The notes below the pieces were generated by a model that did not search any database, had not been told where the DNA came from, and saw nothing but the letters and a program-made list of their open reading frames with translations. Position numbers and translations under genes: made by a program. Source: Xenoacremonium recifei (taxonomy: Eukaryota > Ascomycota > Sordariomycetes > Hypocreales > Nectriaceae). From it: a DNA stretch of 64,000 nt. Shown here in pieces: positions 10,623-22,770 of the stretch; position 1 is the stretch's first letter, and every line of letters begins with the position of its first letter. The DNA lies in the NCBI GenBank assembly GCA_012184525.1, contig WOFQ01000009.1, positions 310,001-374,000 on the forward strand. Reading direction: 5' to 3'.

Positions 10623-12527
10623 ATGTCTTCTCACCACCAAGCCTCTCCGGGATCATCGCAAGAACTAAGCCCGCGCTCTAGCATTCTGCCAACCACCACA
10701 ATGGAGAAAGAGAGCCACATTCACGATAACGATCCTGCATCGCCTATGCCAGCTTCCGTCCTCGGTGGCAATCATGTGCAGGATGTCGAGGTGCGCTTTA
10801 TCTGAAACTTGAGCCTACGGGCGAAACTTGGTTCAAGGTATTGACAAATTTTGTGCAGACAGCTGCCTACACCGAGGGCGCGCCATTGTATGTCGACGAT
10901 GCTACCAACAGAAAGCTCTTTTGGACTGTGAACAAGCGCATTCTCGCCTGCATGCTAGGAACATATTTCTGCCAGTCCTTGGACAAGGGCACGCTGGGGT
11001 TTTCGTCGGTGATGGGGATTCAGGATGACGCGCACCTACATGGGCAGCAATACAGTTGGCTGGGCACCATTCTTTACATGGGAGTTCTAGTAGGCGAATA
11101 TCCTACCAATCTCCTACTTCAGAAGTTCCCGGTGGCGAAATATCTTGCCACGAACGTCTTCTGCTGGGGGGTGGTCATTGCTTGCTCAGCTGCGGCAAAG
11201 AACTTTGGGGCGCTTATGGCTGTCCGCTTTCTCCTTGGTATCTTCGAGTCCTGTGTGCAGCCTGCATTCATCATCATGTACGTCAACTCAATCATCTTGC
11301 ACAGGGCTTATCAGGCTGACATATCCAGGACTGGAATGTGGTACACGAAACGAGAGCAATCAGTTCTTACATCCCTATGGTACTGTATGACTGGTGTTCA
11401 GCTCATGGTAAGCCAGTACTTCAATTATCAAAGATTTAGGGCAGGCTAACTTATTACCACTCTTCAGGTAGGTGGAATTATCGCCTGGGGTACTTCGCAT
11501 TTCAAGGGTCATTCCATATACTCCTGGCAACTTCTCTTCCTCGTACTTGGGTGCGTCACTTGCGTCTGGGCTTGTTTCATCGGGTGGTGGCTCCCAGACT
11601 CGCCAATGAAGGCAAAATGCTTTACTGAGGACCAGAAGCGACTCATGATTGCCCGAGTCAGAGCCAATGAGACGGGTATCCAGAACAAGACGTACAAGCG
11701 CTATCAGATGAAGGAGGCCGTGTTGGACCCAGTCGTCTGGTGCTATGTGATGCTCCAACTGACCTCTACCCTCATTATTGGCGGATTGGGCGTCTTTTCC
11801 AATATCATCATTTCCTCGTTTGGATTTACATACCTCCAAACACAGTTGTTGAACATCGCGCAAGGTGCTGTGACGATCATGGTCATGGTGGGCGGTGCAT
11901 CTCTGGCCACGGCCACAAAGCAAACAGCCTGGGTTATGCATGCCTGGACAATGTAAGTGCTGTACCCTACTTGGTTGCCTTAAATCTGCTTCTTACAACC
12001 TTTTTCAAATTAGTCCTGCAATTGTTGGCACCGCTGTGATCTATAGCATCCCTCCGACGCATAGCACACGAGTCGGCCTGCTCATCGCATTCTACTGCAC
12101 GCAGTTCTATCTCGCGGAGGGAAACCTCATTTTTAGTTTGATTTCCCGCAACATCGCTGGCCAAACAAAGAAATCAACAACCCTCGCCATCACATTCGTC
12201 GCTTGGGCTGCAGGCAACATGACAGCTCCCCAGGTCTGCAACCTAATCTTGCACACGATGCGTTGCAACCACTAATCTTTGACCTAGATTTTCCAAGCAT
12301 CGGACGCCCCAAGATATAAGCACGGCTTTACAGCCCACTTTTGTCTTTACGTTCTGTTCAATATTTTCCTTGTCATTCTTCGGCTGTTATTAACGCGTCG
12401 AAACAACTTGAAGCGCAAAGCAGCCGCAGAGCGAAGTGGTGACAATGCTGATGATAACATCCAGCATGAGCATGCGTTCGATGACTTGACGGATAAAGAG
12501 AACCCTGATTTTCGTTATGACCTATAA
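10623..12527 (+). CDS. MFS transporter, Dal5/allantoate permease (ACS) type
   Basis: Plasma-membrane 12-helix carrier of the anion:cation symporter family, about 536 aa. Predicted exons are 10623-10790, 10859-11277, 11329-11407, 11468-11952, 12014-12233 and 12288-12527. Features include NKRILACMLGTYFCQSLDKG (TM1), YSWLGTILYMGVLVGEYPTN (TM2), the RFLLGIFESCVQPAF block, WLPDSPMKAKC before the central loop, and the C-terminal DLTDKENPDFRYDL typical of Dal5 relatives. A shorter start at 10701 (MEKESHIHDND) is equally possible. Family substrates include allantoate, vitamins and small organic acids. Divergence from the Zn2Cys6 gene and closeness to GH88 suggest uptake of an acidic sugar or aromatic acid; this is inference. 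Confidence 0.9.
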
Positions 12528-13343
12528 TACGCAAGTCGACAAACGCAATGTGAGGAAGCGTAGACAGCTTGTATCGTGATTGAGTTGGAATCAGTATAGC
12601 GGTACCATCTAGCAGCTTGAAGCTTTAGTTGTTCTGAGACACGCAAAATGAAGTGACAGCTATCATCCTCTTAGAAGGTGAAGATAAACAGTGATCTTGA
12701 TCCTTCACTGTTGGTTGTGGGTTTGCAAAGGACACATGTGGAACAATTCAGAACTATTGAGGATGTCGAAAGTTATGCTTTCACCTGGAGTATCAGAGTA
12801 CCTTTATGTCTCAATCAGAGCCGTTTCTGCTCGTATAAATGACGTCCGTCAGCAATTACAGTGATCATGTTCCGCTGGAAACCTCGAAAAGAGGCCCTCT
12901 CGGGTTAGACTATTGCCCAAGCCCACTGACAGGTGCGCGCTACTTAACAGGTTCCACAACTCGGAGACCTACCGATATGGACTCTCATAGGCCGGCTCGC
13001 CTAAATCAGGCGTTGATAGGCCGAAGACTCTCGAAGCACTCCACGGGAGCTCCTCATCATGATGATACTTGAGCCTCAAGATTTCCAAAGCAGATGGTCA
13101 TGCTAATCATGGGATGAATAGAAGTGGCTCTGAGCAATATTTTCGAGCAAGCTGGTATGGATTTAGGAGACTTTGGTTCTTTAACTCCGTGAACAATGGT
13201 GTCCCAAGAAACTACTACTATTATAACCCTTCCGTCTTCTTTTCTTATGCTGTCAAAGGGCCCTTACCATTCATACATATATCTAGCCAGTTCCCTACAC
13301 TCTATAACCTCTCAGTCATTTCCTTATCCTCCCAATTAGCACA
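12528..13343. other. Intergenic region, MFS / SDR
   Basis: About 800 bp holding the MFS 3' UTR and the promoter of the downstream SDR. Frames in it are short and show no recognisable protein. Confidence 0.45.
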
Positions 13344-14341
13344 ATGGCCACCAAAGGTGTATCGTTCAATCCTGCGAAGGATATCCCCTCCTTACTCGGC
13401 AAGGTCATCCTCATCACTGGGGCCAACACGGGCCTGGGGAAGCAATCCGCCTTGGAGCTCGCCAAGCACAGCCCTTCTCAAATATGGATAGCTGCCAGAA
13501 ACCCAGCCAAAGGTAATGCTGTGGTCGAAGATGTCAAGAAGCAGTCTCCTGGAGTGGATGTTTCGTTTCTCGAGCTTGATCTCACGTCGTTCGATTCCAT
13601 CAAGAGTGCTGCAAAGAAATTCCTCCAAGCGACCTCCCGCCTTGATATCTTGTTCCTCAACGCCGGCATCCTCGGCGCCCCTGCCGGTTTGACTAAAGAG
13701 GGATACGAGATCCATTTCGGCACGAACCATGTCGGCCATGCGCTGCTGCTGAAACTCCTCACTCCACGACTCATCGAGACCTCTACCACCCCCGACAGCG
13801 ACGTACGCGTCGTCAGTCTATCCTCGATCGGATACAAGTTTTGTGCAGAGAAGGGAATTCAGTTTGATACCCTCAAGGGTAACCCGGATCACATAACTCC
13901 CATTGGTAAGTAAACCCTAGTTGCACGCTTCGCTTGGGATGAAGCGGAGCTGCCAGGACTCAAGCTCACAAGACAACAGGGCGATATACACAGTCGAAGC
14001 TGGCTAATCTCCTCTATGCTCAAGAGGTCGGGAGGAGATATCCTCAGTTCACCACCGTCTCCGTTGACCCTGGCAGTGTGAAGACGGAGTTGTTCACTCG
14101 CGAACCTGGTGACGAACAAGTCAGACACCTACAGACCGTTGTCGCTCCACAGAGGACGGGCAGCATCGATGAAGGTGTTAAGAACCAGCTTTGGGCTGCC
14201 ACCGCCAAAGATGTGAAGAGCGGACAGTATTACGAGCCGATTGGAGTTGATGATGTTCAGATTGGGGCTGCAAATGACAGGGAGTTGGCCGAGAAGCTCT
14301 GGGATTGGACCCAGAAGGAACTGGAGGGTCACGAAATCTGA
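13344..14341 (+). CDS. Short-chain dehydrogenase/reductase
   Basis: SDR of about 307 aa in two exons, 13344-13905 and 13980-14341. It shows TGANTGLG at the cofactor site, LNAG, the FGTNHVGHALLLKLLTPRL helix, VSLSS, and the active-site YTQSK restored across the intron, followed by VDPGSVKTEL. It belongs to the same broad group as the SDR at 1472-2655 and shares its C-terminal LAEKLWDWTQKEL block, but is clearly diverged. It is convergent with the next regulator gene (34 nt between stops). Substrate unknown; complete and probably functional. Confidence 0.9.
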
Positions 14342-14375
14342 CAAGCTTGATGATTCGAATCTTAAATTAGACATC

Positions 14376-16274
14376 TTACTTTTGAGCAGAAACAAATACC
14401 GGTGGTAGATTTAGTGCCCGGTCATTTCGGAAATTTGAAGACACCTCGTCTTTGATGGCCCGCTCCGTCCACTGTTGTGAGGAGCAGTCGAAGTGCCTGA
14501 GAATCGTCTCCCTTGTCCCGTCATCGTGTAAACGCCAACAGCTCAAAGTAACCTTGTCATGCGAGTTTCGAGGAAGGTCGATGTGAACTCTGCGCACTCG
14601 GTAATTATTTGGAAGCAGTGGTATGCTGAGATCTTCTTCGGTTGGTAAAGATTCCAGATCAAAATTGTCATTGATTTCAGTGTTCTCGTAGAAGGATTGC
14701 TCTTCAATCCTAATGACTTCGAAGGCGACGTTAGCCGCCAGTGATGACTCCAATATCCCTTCTCTGCTGCTGACGCTGGCCAATAATTTTGCTGCCTGTA
14801 GTCGGATCCTATGTACGCGGCATTTGAGAGCTGTATAGTACAGAGGGGTGATCCAGCCAATGTCGGCAATGAAAGGCGCAACATCGGGTGTATGGTTGAA
14901 CGGAGTACTAGCCAATTGGCCGGACCGTATTGTTTGGAGCGTCTCGATAGAATGGGCAATCACCAAGCGAAAATCGTCCTTGTACTTATCGGGGCCGCAT
15001 TCTGTCGCGATCTCAGATGCTGTAGAAGTCATGATCTTGAGAATTGTGTAGTAAGCACGTAATAATCTGTACGATATGACACCTACAACTCCCAGATCAG
15101 ACATGATGTTGACCCTGGAGACGCTGTATGCCCGATGCCACATATCCACGTCATGCTGCAGGCGAGCTTGGGTGTCAAGCAGTTCTTGGTGGGACTTGCC
15201 AGGTTTTGATGATGCTTGGTTCTGCTCAAATTGGTCCTCCAGCATAAGTGCTCGGAACAAGAGTCTATCGAGAGAGTCTCTTGCATCAATCATGGTTGCG
15301 AAGATAATGGCTGGAGCTGGCAAGAGGGCAACATGCTGATATTGACAAAAAGGTCCCGAGACATGTCCAAAGAGTCGGGCTTGAAGGTCCAGTCTCGAGA
15401 AAGCTTCGTAAAGAGTTTTGTCAATAGCCTCCGTAGCAGGATCGCTTTGCAGCGTTCCATATAACAGCATTTCATGGTTCTCAAACGTGTCGCGGAGTAA
15501 CCTCAAGCCATTTTCCAGGTGGTGATAACCCGTATAATATTGACCGCGAAGGAATTCCATGTAGATGAATACGACACAGGCAATAAGAGCTACCCGAATG
15601 GAGTTCTGGCTCTTGCTCGACAAGTGCGGTACGAGGCTTGAGATTGCCTGGCTGTATTGTTGGAGCATGAACTGCTCTTGTGCATCAGGAACGCCCTCGC
15701 AACGAGTTGGGTCGCTGCCGTTGAGGCTCTCTCGTCTGTGAACTGAACCAAGTGCTAAGGCAGCACGGAGAACAGCGGGCTCACTGCACGTTGTCTGCAG
15801 CAACAAGGTACCCCAGAAGTTGGAGCCGAAGACCCCTGGTAGTTTCGTCGCTGTCTTCCTGTAATTGAAGAGACACGTCAATTTAGAAAGCCGGGGCACA
15901 TTGACGTGCGAGTAATACATACACCATGAACCATTCCAGGCATCGATTCTCAGTATCGGTGCCCAATCCAAGAAATGCGGGCGCTCGTGGTCTGTTTGGG
16001 GCCACGCAGCCTCTCAATGTGAGAGCTTGGTGAGCGTAGGAGTTACCTCCTCCACCCCAAATGCCGTAACCATCGCAGACTCGTCCCGTGGAGACGCAGC
16101 GATAACACGCAGGCCGGGCTTCATCGCATCGGACTCTTCGAATCCTATTACTTGTGAGTCAGGGTCTTAGTAGTGGATTCGGTAGCTTTACTTGCAGGTC
16201 CTGCAGCCAGTCCTTACCCTCTTCTTTTTCTGAAGACCCTTTGAGTTCCGTGCTGATGCGCTATTATCCGCCAT
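14376..16274 (-). CDS. Zn2Cys6 transcription factor (Fungal_trans_2 type)
   Basis: Regulator of about 595 aa. Minus-strand exons are predicted at 16274-16192, 16144-15923 and 15858-14376. The zinc cluster is assembled from two exons: exon 1 ends in RTGCRTCK and exon 2 continues IRRVRCDEARPACYRC then GRVC, giving C-x2-C-x6-C-x6-C-x2-C-x6-C. The ENRCLEWFM segment leads across intron 2 to KLPGVFGSNFWGTLLLQ, a block characteristic of the ARCA-like/Fungal_trans_2 group. A basic tract (QKKKRVR) precedes the cluster. It is convergent with the SDR at 13344. Without splicing, the first 110 or so residues with the DNA-binding domain would be missed. Confidence 0.9.
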
Positions 16275-17718
16275 TTGTACTTGTAGGGGAGTTCAGCCAC
16301 CAGCTAGTGCGCCTACGTTCCAGCTATTCCGCCGAGGCGGGCTAGCACACAGCAAGCCAAGGAATAGATCGCCTTCAATGACAAGGCCCTGCGGTATCGA
16401 ATGAAGGCGCTGCAGGCATGTAATTATCACCTGGGGAAGGACAATCAGGGAATGGATTCGTCAGCTCGGCTTTGCGACATTTTGGTTGGTTCGAAGGATT
16501 CGGACTTAGGATCTAATCCGTCCGGCTACCCTACAGCTTCTCTTAGGTCTAATAACGGAGGTACATGTTTGTTCAAAGAGGAATCCTTCAAGTGAAGGCT
16601 GTTCAAATCTCATCTCAGCTCGAGGAGAATTTATTCCTTCAATGATTCTTGATAGAAGAGCGAGATAAAAAGGAACGACATACAAATACATGGCCTTAAG
16701 CTATTCTTACTGAGTAGTAGCGTCTAAAATCTTGTAACCTAACACACTCCGCGAAGGCATATCGTGATTAGTTCCTTCTTTCATCCACAAAACATGATTA
16801 TCACAAACATCCTATTGATATTGTAGAGCTCGTGTTGGTAGAGTATTTGACAAGCCTACCTATTGCCCACTCCAGGCATGTAAAATGACCGATTTGGAGG
16901 TAGAGGAGCCACTCAGCCCATCGCCTGTTAAAATGGGCCACAGCTGAGCACCTGGACCTCAAGCATGTGTCTGAACAAGTGGTCTCGGCTCGGCAAGCTC
17001 GGTTGGCGGTTGAGATTAGGGCAATGTGCTTAAAAATAAAGTTATCAGATGATCAGATAATCGCCCAGAAACACCCCTGCAACAACCACCTAGCCGAAGC
17101 CCGTCCGCCTCACACGAGGGGTTTTCTTCTCGGGAAGGTAGACCCGTAACTGGGCTAGCAAGGGACGGACTGACTCGACCGAGGAACATGCACGGCCTCG
17201 TGAAAAACCCGCGTGCAGACCAGGATACTCGGCGTGGGGTGTAGGGCCTTCTGCAGAATCGCCAACCGAGAAGGGCAACTGGCCTTGCTGGAACTGGCAT
17301 TTCGTGCCCAAGAGTAAGCCAAGACACGTTGGTTCCGCGATCCTTGACCGAATAACGGCCTCCAGAATCCAGAACGCCCAGCCGCGAGCCCGTAAAATTG
17401 AAATGATCATCTTATCAGATCCCCACCTCCCACGCCATGTCGATGCTGCTAACACCCGAAGCTGCGCGCGCCGAACCAGCCGGTTGGCTTGGCGAGCAGA
17501 CTACTACGGTTGTAGGTCTTGGTTCGTTGGGTTCATGCTTCTTTATTGGCACCATGCATGGAAGCTGAAGAGCAAGGGGTGTTTGGCGAGTCTTCGGTTG
17601 CGTTCCGGGCGGGCTCGGTGGGAGAATAAAAGTCCCAGGGAAGACCTCGATGTAAGGTAGCTCTTTCGAGTTTCTTGCCCACCCTAACTACTGCGCAAAG
17701 CTTCAGACTACCGCCAAG
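16275..17718. other. Intergenic region upstream of CFEM gene
   Basis: About 1.4 kb with only short, unsupported frames. It includes the promoters of the minus-strand regulator and the plus-strand CFEM gene. No repeat or RNA gene was recognised. Confidence 0.45.
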
Positions 17719-18384
17719 ATGAAGCCCTCCACGGTCCTCCTTAGCATGATCGGCCTCGCCGTTACTCAGCATCTCACCGATTCGATCCCCACGTGTGCCG
17801 TCAATTGTCTTGAGAAAGGTGTTGCTAGTGCTACGGACTGCGATATAGACGATAACGAGTGTCTTTGCGAAGTCGACAACTACCGAAACACATACTCTGC
17901 TGCTCAAGCTTGCGTGCTCCAAGCTTGCGGTGCTGACAAGTCTCTTGGTTCGTCTACCAGCCCCAGGTTATCACAATCAATAGCAGAGATTATTATTCCT
18001 AATTGTGTCTTTTACAACGAAGAAAACCGCTTGAGCTCTCGTTTCAGGGATTTCTAAAAGTAATGAACTAATTTTGTTTTGTATACAGAAGAAGTCCTCC
18101 CCTCCGCCGCTGCTTTCTGCTCCAGCGTTACTGGCGGCGCTACCGCCCCTCCTGTCGACGATTCTGCCTCTGCCACTGTCACCTCCATGGTCAGCCAAGC
18201 TACCACTGCAGCAGATGCGTCGGCAACCACTGGTACTGCCTCCAAGTCTAGTGCTTCTGGCTCTGCTGCCGTGACTTCTTCTGGGGCCGCAGCTACAACT
18301 ACCGCCTCGACGGACGGAGCTGCCGCTATGGGCTCCATCGGTGGGCTTGGAATGATTGCTCTTGGCGCTCTCGCTGCTTTCTGA
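17719..18384 (+). CDS. CFEM domain GPI-anchored cell-surface protein
   Basis: Small surface protein of about 174 aa in two exons (17719-17947, 18089-18384). A signal peptide of about 17-20 residues is followed by eight cysteines at about 26, 30, 41, 48, 50, 65, 70 and 87, the diagnostic CFEM spacing. Acidic residues between Cys41 and Cys48 include the candidate haem-iron ligand. The rest is Ala/Ser/Thr-rich and likely O-glycosylated, ending in a hydrophobic tail (GSIGGLGMIALGALAAF) typical of a GPI-anchor signal. CFEM proteins act in haem/iron capture, adhesion or, when secreted, host interaction. The eighth cysteine depends on the predicted splice. Confidence 0.9.
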
Positions 18385-20346
18385 ACAAGGACTGACACGG
18401 TGTGTTTGCGCATGGTTGATGGCAGGTTGTATCAATAGAGTAGTTTGCTCGTCAATGGCGATAATATAAGATTATACAATACCTTCGATATATCTTCTTC
18501 CTTACCACTGCTTTCTTCAATACTCGGGACCTATACTGGCTGTTTCTGCCATCCAGGCGTGATAGATGTATTGCTGTTCTGAGTATATCACTCGCATTTT
18601 TCTTGACATGTGATCTCGAGAAGTCATGCCTCGTTCAATATCTACCATAAACGAGTCTTTCGTGCCGATCGTGCCGAATTTCCGGCTTGGGAGGGGCTCC
18701 AATGCGGACAGGAGAGAAAAGATCTATTCACGACTCCGTCTCCGTCGCCGCTCCAGAAGGCGATCCACTCTCATCGTTGAGTCTAGGATCAGCCTTGTTG
18801 CCCCCATGATAGCGTTAATAAAAGTCCAAAAGCTGGTTTCGGGTCCGATGGTTAGAAAATCTTCCAGGCTATGCAAAATTCCGCGGGGGCTGTATATTTG
18901 CCGATAGATTTCACAACATGGACATTATTCCAGATAAGCACTACACTTATAACTCGAGAAAAGCTAAGAAGATATTGGATGATCATATAATCACAACACT
19001 ATGTAGGGTCTGGTCCTCTGAAATTGCCAATACCTGGAAAGGGTCTTAGGTATGAGGCAAATTACTAAGATTTTCGTGGCGGTGTTATCTCTAGTATATA
19101 TGTGAAAGCTGGCTTTGAATGGTGGCTAAATCTGTACCGTTGAAAGCTTGGCGCATGTCCAAGCTAATTCTGATATTGACTTCGGATTACATTGGGAAGT
19201 GTTGCAAATTTTCAAAACCCTCCCCTATAACCAATGTGTCAGTTCGCTTAAGTAGGTCGTCACATTAGGCCGAGATTGATACAGCTTGAGCAACCGCTTT
19301 CTCCTTGACATCAACTCGTTGCTCTGAATGGTGAACCACCTATAATCAATTTTAAGAGTAATTTTGAGCCCGTGCCTTATACGTTCCAATCAAGTTTTCT
19401 TCCTAGGAGGAAGGAGGGTCTTTCTTTTTATGCAGGAGCTTGCTTTTTTAAGATCAGCCCAGCATCGTCTCTGACATACGCATGTCTGCGTTGATTTGCG
19501 GGGCCGGCCATTTTCATAGGTTTAATTGCCGAGAACTTCAAATCGATAGTAGGTAATCTTGAATATTGGTATTGGATGTTAGTAACTAGGTTCCGTAAAG
19601 ACATGATGTTAGTTGATCTCCTTCGAACCCAATTGATGCTTCTCCACTGAGTAGTCGTTTTTCGGCTTTATATACGGGTGAGTCAAAGAGTCTCTCTCAA
19701 CCTCAGCATCCTTGTCACAGCTGGGCATACATCTTATCCGTACAATACACCATGCTCCAGAGGCTGAGGCAATTCAGCGATACAATACTGTAATGTGGGT
19801 TAAATAGCATCGTCATAAGCCGTATATTCAACCCAATAAGGTCTAGCTGTCAGGGATCCTTCACCAAAGTCTCCGCTCCGACAGCTTACTAAGTGTCTCA
19901 CCACGCGATTTCGCGAATTCCAATGCTGACCTTCTCCAGTAATTTGTCGTCAGCAAGACCATTGTGATTAAACAGAGCAAGTCCGGCGGCCCAGCCTTTG
20001 ACCATGTACGATGGACCAATCCGAGGACAGCAAAGATAGGCAACAAGCCCGGTCTCGAAAGCACCATACCCGCAGTCGCACGGGGTGTACGACTTGTAGA
20101 AAACGGCATACACGGTGTGATGAGCGGCGACCCTCTTGGTAAGTCCAATTCAGCCCATGCTCCATTTGGCGAATTATACGAGCCCTATTATCACCCAAGA
20201 CTATTTGTGCTTTTCGAGGAAGGTCTCTAGAGTACTTGGCATTTTGATCCTCCAGCTGGTCCGGCCAGTAATCTTGCAGGGCCTAGACCGCTCATCGAGG
20301 CAAGTTGTATTGCAGAGCCAGGACAATAACTAATCTCCAACAATAG
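18385..20346. other. Gene-poor region with one coherent reading-frame fragment
   Basis: Nearly 2 kb, AT-rich between about 18.9 and 19.8 kb, without a gene I can support. A minus-strand frame at 20113-19898 (71 aa) reads like real protein (GPSYMVKGWAAGLALFNHNG) but has no recognised start, family or partner exons. It may be a gene remnant. The first exon of the downstream regulator should also lie here but is not visible. Confidence 0.4.
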
Positions 20347-22088
20347 TGGAAACTGTGATGCCGCAGGACGACCATGCGAGTATCCTGCCCCCAAATTACC
20401 TCTTCGAGAACGCCGGGCAGGACAGCTGCCCGGTGAACAGCAGCCTTGGTCTATGCAGGAAGAGGCGAAGTCGCAGGAGCTGGTACGACGCGTTCCGTCG
20501 CCATCCTCTGCAAAATTCCTTGATACTTTCTCAATCAAGATGCCCCTAAGATCTAGGGCGCTTTTACACTACTGTAAGTGAGAGGCTATTACAGCAGAAG
20601 ATCTTCCGTTAACATTCGTCTCCGTAGACTATTCGACAGCCGAGATCTTCGGCGTCAGCCCAAAAGAGAAGAGCAAGGACTGGTAAGCTCGCGAACTATC
20701 GTGCGTTGGATCTGAGGATCTAACACCTTGCTTAGCCTGGCTTCTGTAAGCCAAAATCCCTTCGCACTCCGAAACAGTCTTCTTGTGGCAGGAATACACT
20801 ATGCCTGGAACGCAGGGGGGCTCAGTACCTATGAGTCAACCTTTTTGTTTCATAAAATTGAAGCGATGCGCATTATCAACTCTTGGCTAGGGAATTTCCA
20901 CTCCGGCATGCTCAGTGCATGCGTTAGGAACGTGTCGACGCTTTGTCTTACTGAGGTATGGTGTGGAAACTACCTTCTGAGCCTCCATGTATTACTGACC
21001 AGTCTATTTTTCTTTAGGCTTGCATGGGTCAATTTTCCACGGCGGAGACACATTTACTCGGTCTTATGAGCTTGATGGATGCCCAGAGGCCCCGGTATGT
21101 CAGTCTCACCAGCGACATCAGTGTGGAGGATGAGTTGGCAAACCGATATCTCCTATTGTAAGAGCGCGACAAGCAAAAGTCACTCCCTGTCCAAAATTGC
21201 TAAATTGCAGATCCTAGAACATTCAACTTCGTTCATGGCTTGAAGAGTCGAGTCAACGACATCCTTAGAGATGTGAATGAACCTAATGTCGATCGTGACA
21301 ACCTTCCATCGAGGGTTCGAGAACTTATGGCTGACTGGCATAAAAAGGAAGCCAATGGTCTGTTTTTCAGGTTAAAGGTGCTCCGTCTTCTCCCGCATTT
21401 CTTCAACAGGGTGTCTCCCAACGCAGTATTCGGAGATGTCGAGGCATTACCCATGATTGCTACCCTCAGAGACATGACCAACATGACAGAGCTTAGATAC
21501 AATGGCGCTTACACTTGCCGTGGGCCGCACCATAATTCTCTTAATGCTCTCTGGCTGGAGGGCAGTGCGACGAGACTGCTCGTTGCGCTCATGAATGCGC
21601 ACATCGATTCCTTGTCCCCGCCTACCTCGCAGACTCCCTCCAGTAAGATAGATGCGAATTATACCCTCAGTTCATGGGCTGGTATGGCCGCTTCGATGTC
21701 TCTATATATGAACTTTGTCCTGGGGGTGTGGAACGCCGGAGAACCTTTGGAGACACGGCTTCATATGCGCGTCCTCCAAATCCTACTCACAGATCTGGTC
21801 AGTCAGAGGAGGGAGATCGAAGTTCAAAAGGGAGAGTTTCCAGACTTTTGGATATGGAAGGCCTTCGTCGGTTTATTCAGCATTTCCAAGGCCCTAGGGA
21901 CTGCACCTGAAGGTCCCATGAAGTCGTTGTGGGCATCCTACGGCGTGTTGCTACATCAATGGGGTAAAACTACTTCGACAAGGACCTGGATCAAGTTGAG
22001 ATGGCATATTGAGCACGTTACTTGGCCGAAGAGATTCGCTGAAGATGACCTCGCAAAGGATGTCTGGGAACAAGCGGCGGCTGCTTAA
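20347..22088 (+). CDS. Fungal transcription factor, 5' end incomplete
   Basis: Probable zinc-cluster regulator. Predicted exons are 20347-20573, 20628-20682, 20736-20955, 21018-21157 and 21218-22088, all frame-compatible. The first visible exon begins GNCDAAGRPCEYPAPKLPLR, which looks like the last third of a Zn2Cys6 cluster. It continues to MPLRSRALLHYY, TAEIFGVSPKEK, NPFALRNSLLVAGIHYAW and the C-terminal regulator body. The exon carrying the first three cysteines is not found in the preceding few hundred bases; frames there carry stops. Either a long intron separates it, or the gene has lost its DNA-binding half and is decaying. The visible body is otherwise uninterrupted over about 500 residues. 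Confidence 0.65.
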
Positions 22089-22770
22089 GCTGTGACTCCG
22101 TTGTCGTCGATAGGTCGCGAATACAACATCTTCGTTGGGGAATAATCGAGCAAGGGTATGCGATTTTGTCCTCCCTATCCGAATAAGAATCTTGCTTACT
22201 ATTTTGAATCGAAGATCTCCCTGCGAAGTGGCACGCAGTCGGAACAAGTTCCTAACTCCCCGAAGACATTGGCCCTCGGTCGCAAAGACCAAAACACGTC
22301 TCATCGCCAGGGCTCTTCTTCGGTTTCGCGCTCGGAAACTTGGAAATGCGAAGACTTCATGTCAAAATTTGGTTTACCTTATTGACGAAAATTAGAATAT
22401 CCCTGGGGGCTCCCAATACGAAGAGAAGGATGACCATTGGAAGGGTCATTAGCCATTCCAGCGTCGCTGGTCGAGGATGCTTGGCTTTGGTCCATCAAAC
22501 ATTTATATGACAACTTTTCTCATTCGGGCTCCCTATGTGCAGAACGCCGTAGTGAATGTCAATGATTGGAACTGAGAGGATCTGGTCGCAGAGGGCAATC
22601 GGTAGTGTTTCGCGTCCGCTGTACGCAATCCTCTTTAACTTGGGAACAACATGAGTAGAGGCATCGGTATAATTACTATCCATCAATGCTGCCATTTCTT
22701 GAGGTCATGATTTTTTACTATCTTATGCAATTTACCTGCAGCTTTTATCGAGCGACCTGGCTGGATGGTT
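22089..22770. other. Convergent intergenic region, regulator / hydrolase
   Basis: About 680 bp between two 3' ends. Only short frames without family signal; nothing else seen. Confidence 0.45.

Noticed and set aside
16601..16625. B-box-like GTTCAAATC suggesting a tRNA
   Set aside because: No matching acceptor stem, A box or anticodon arm around it.
17090..17455. 121-aa minus-strand frame upstream of the CFEM gene
   Set aside because: No domain, no splice logic and overlaps another chance frame on the opposite strand.
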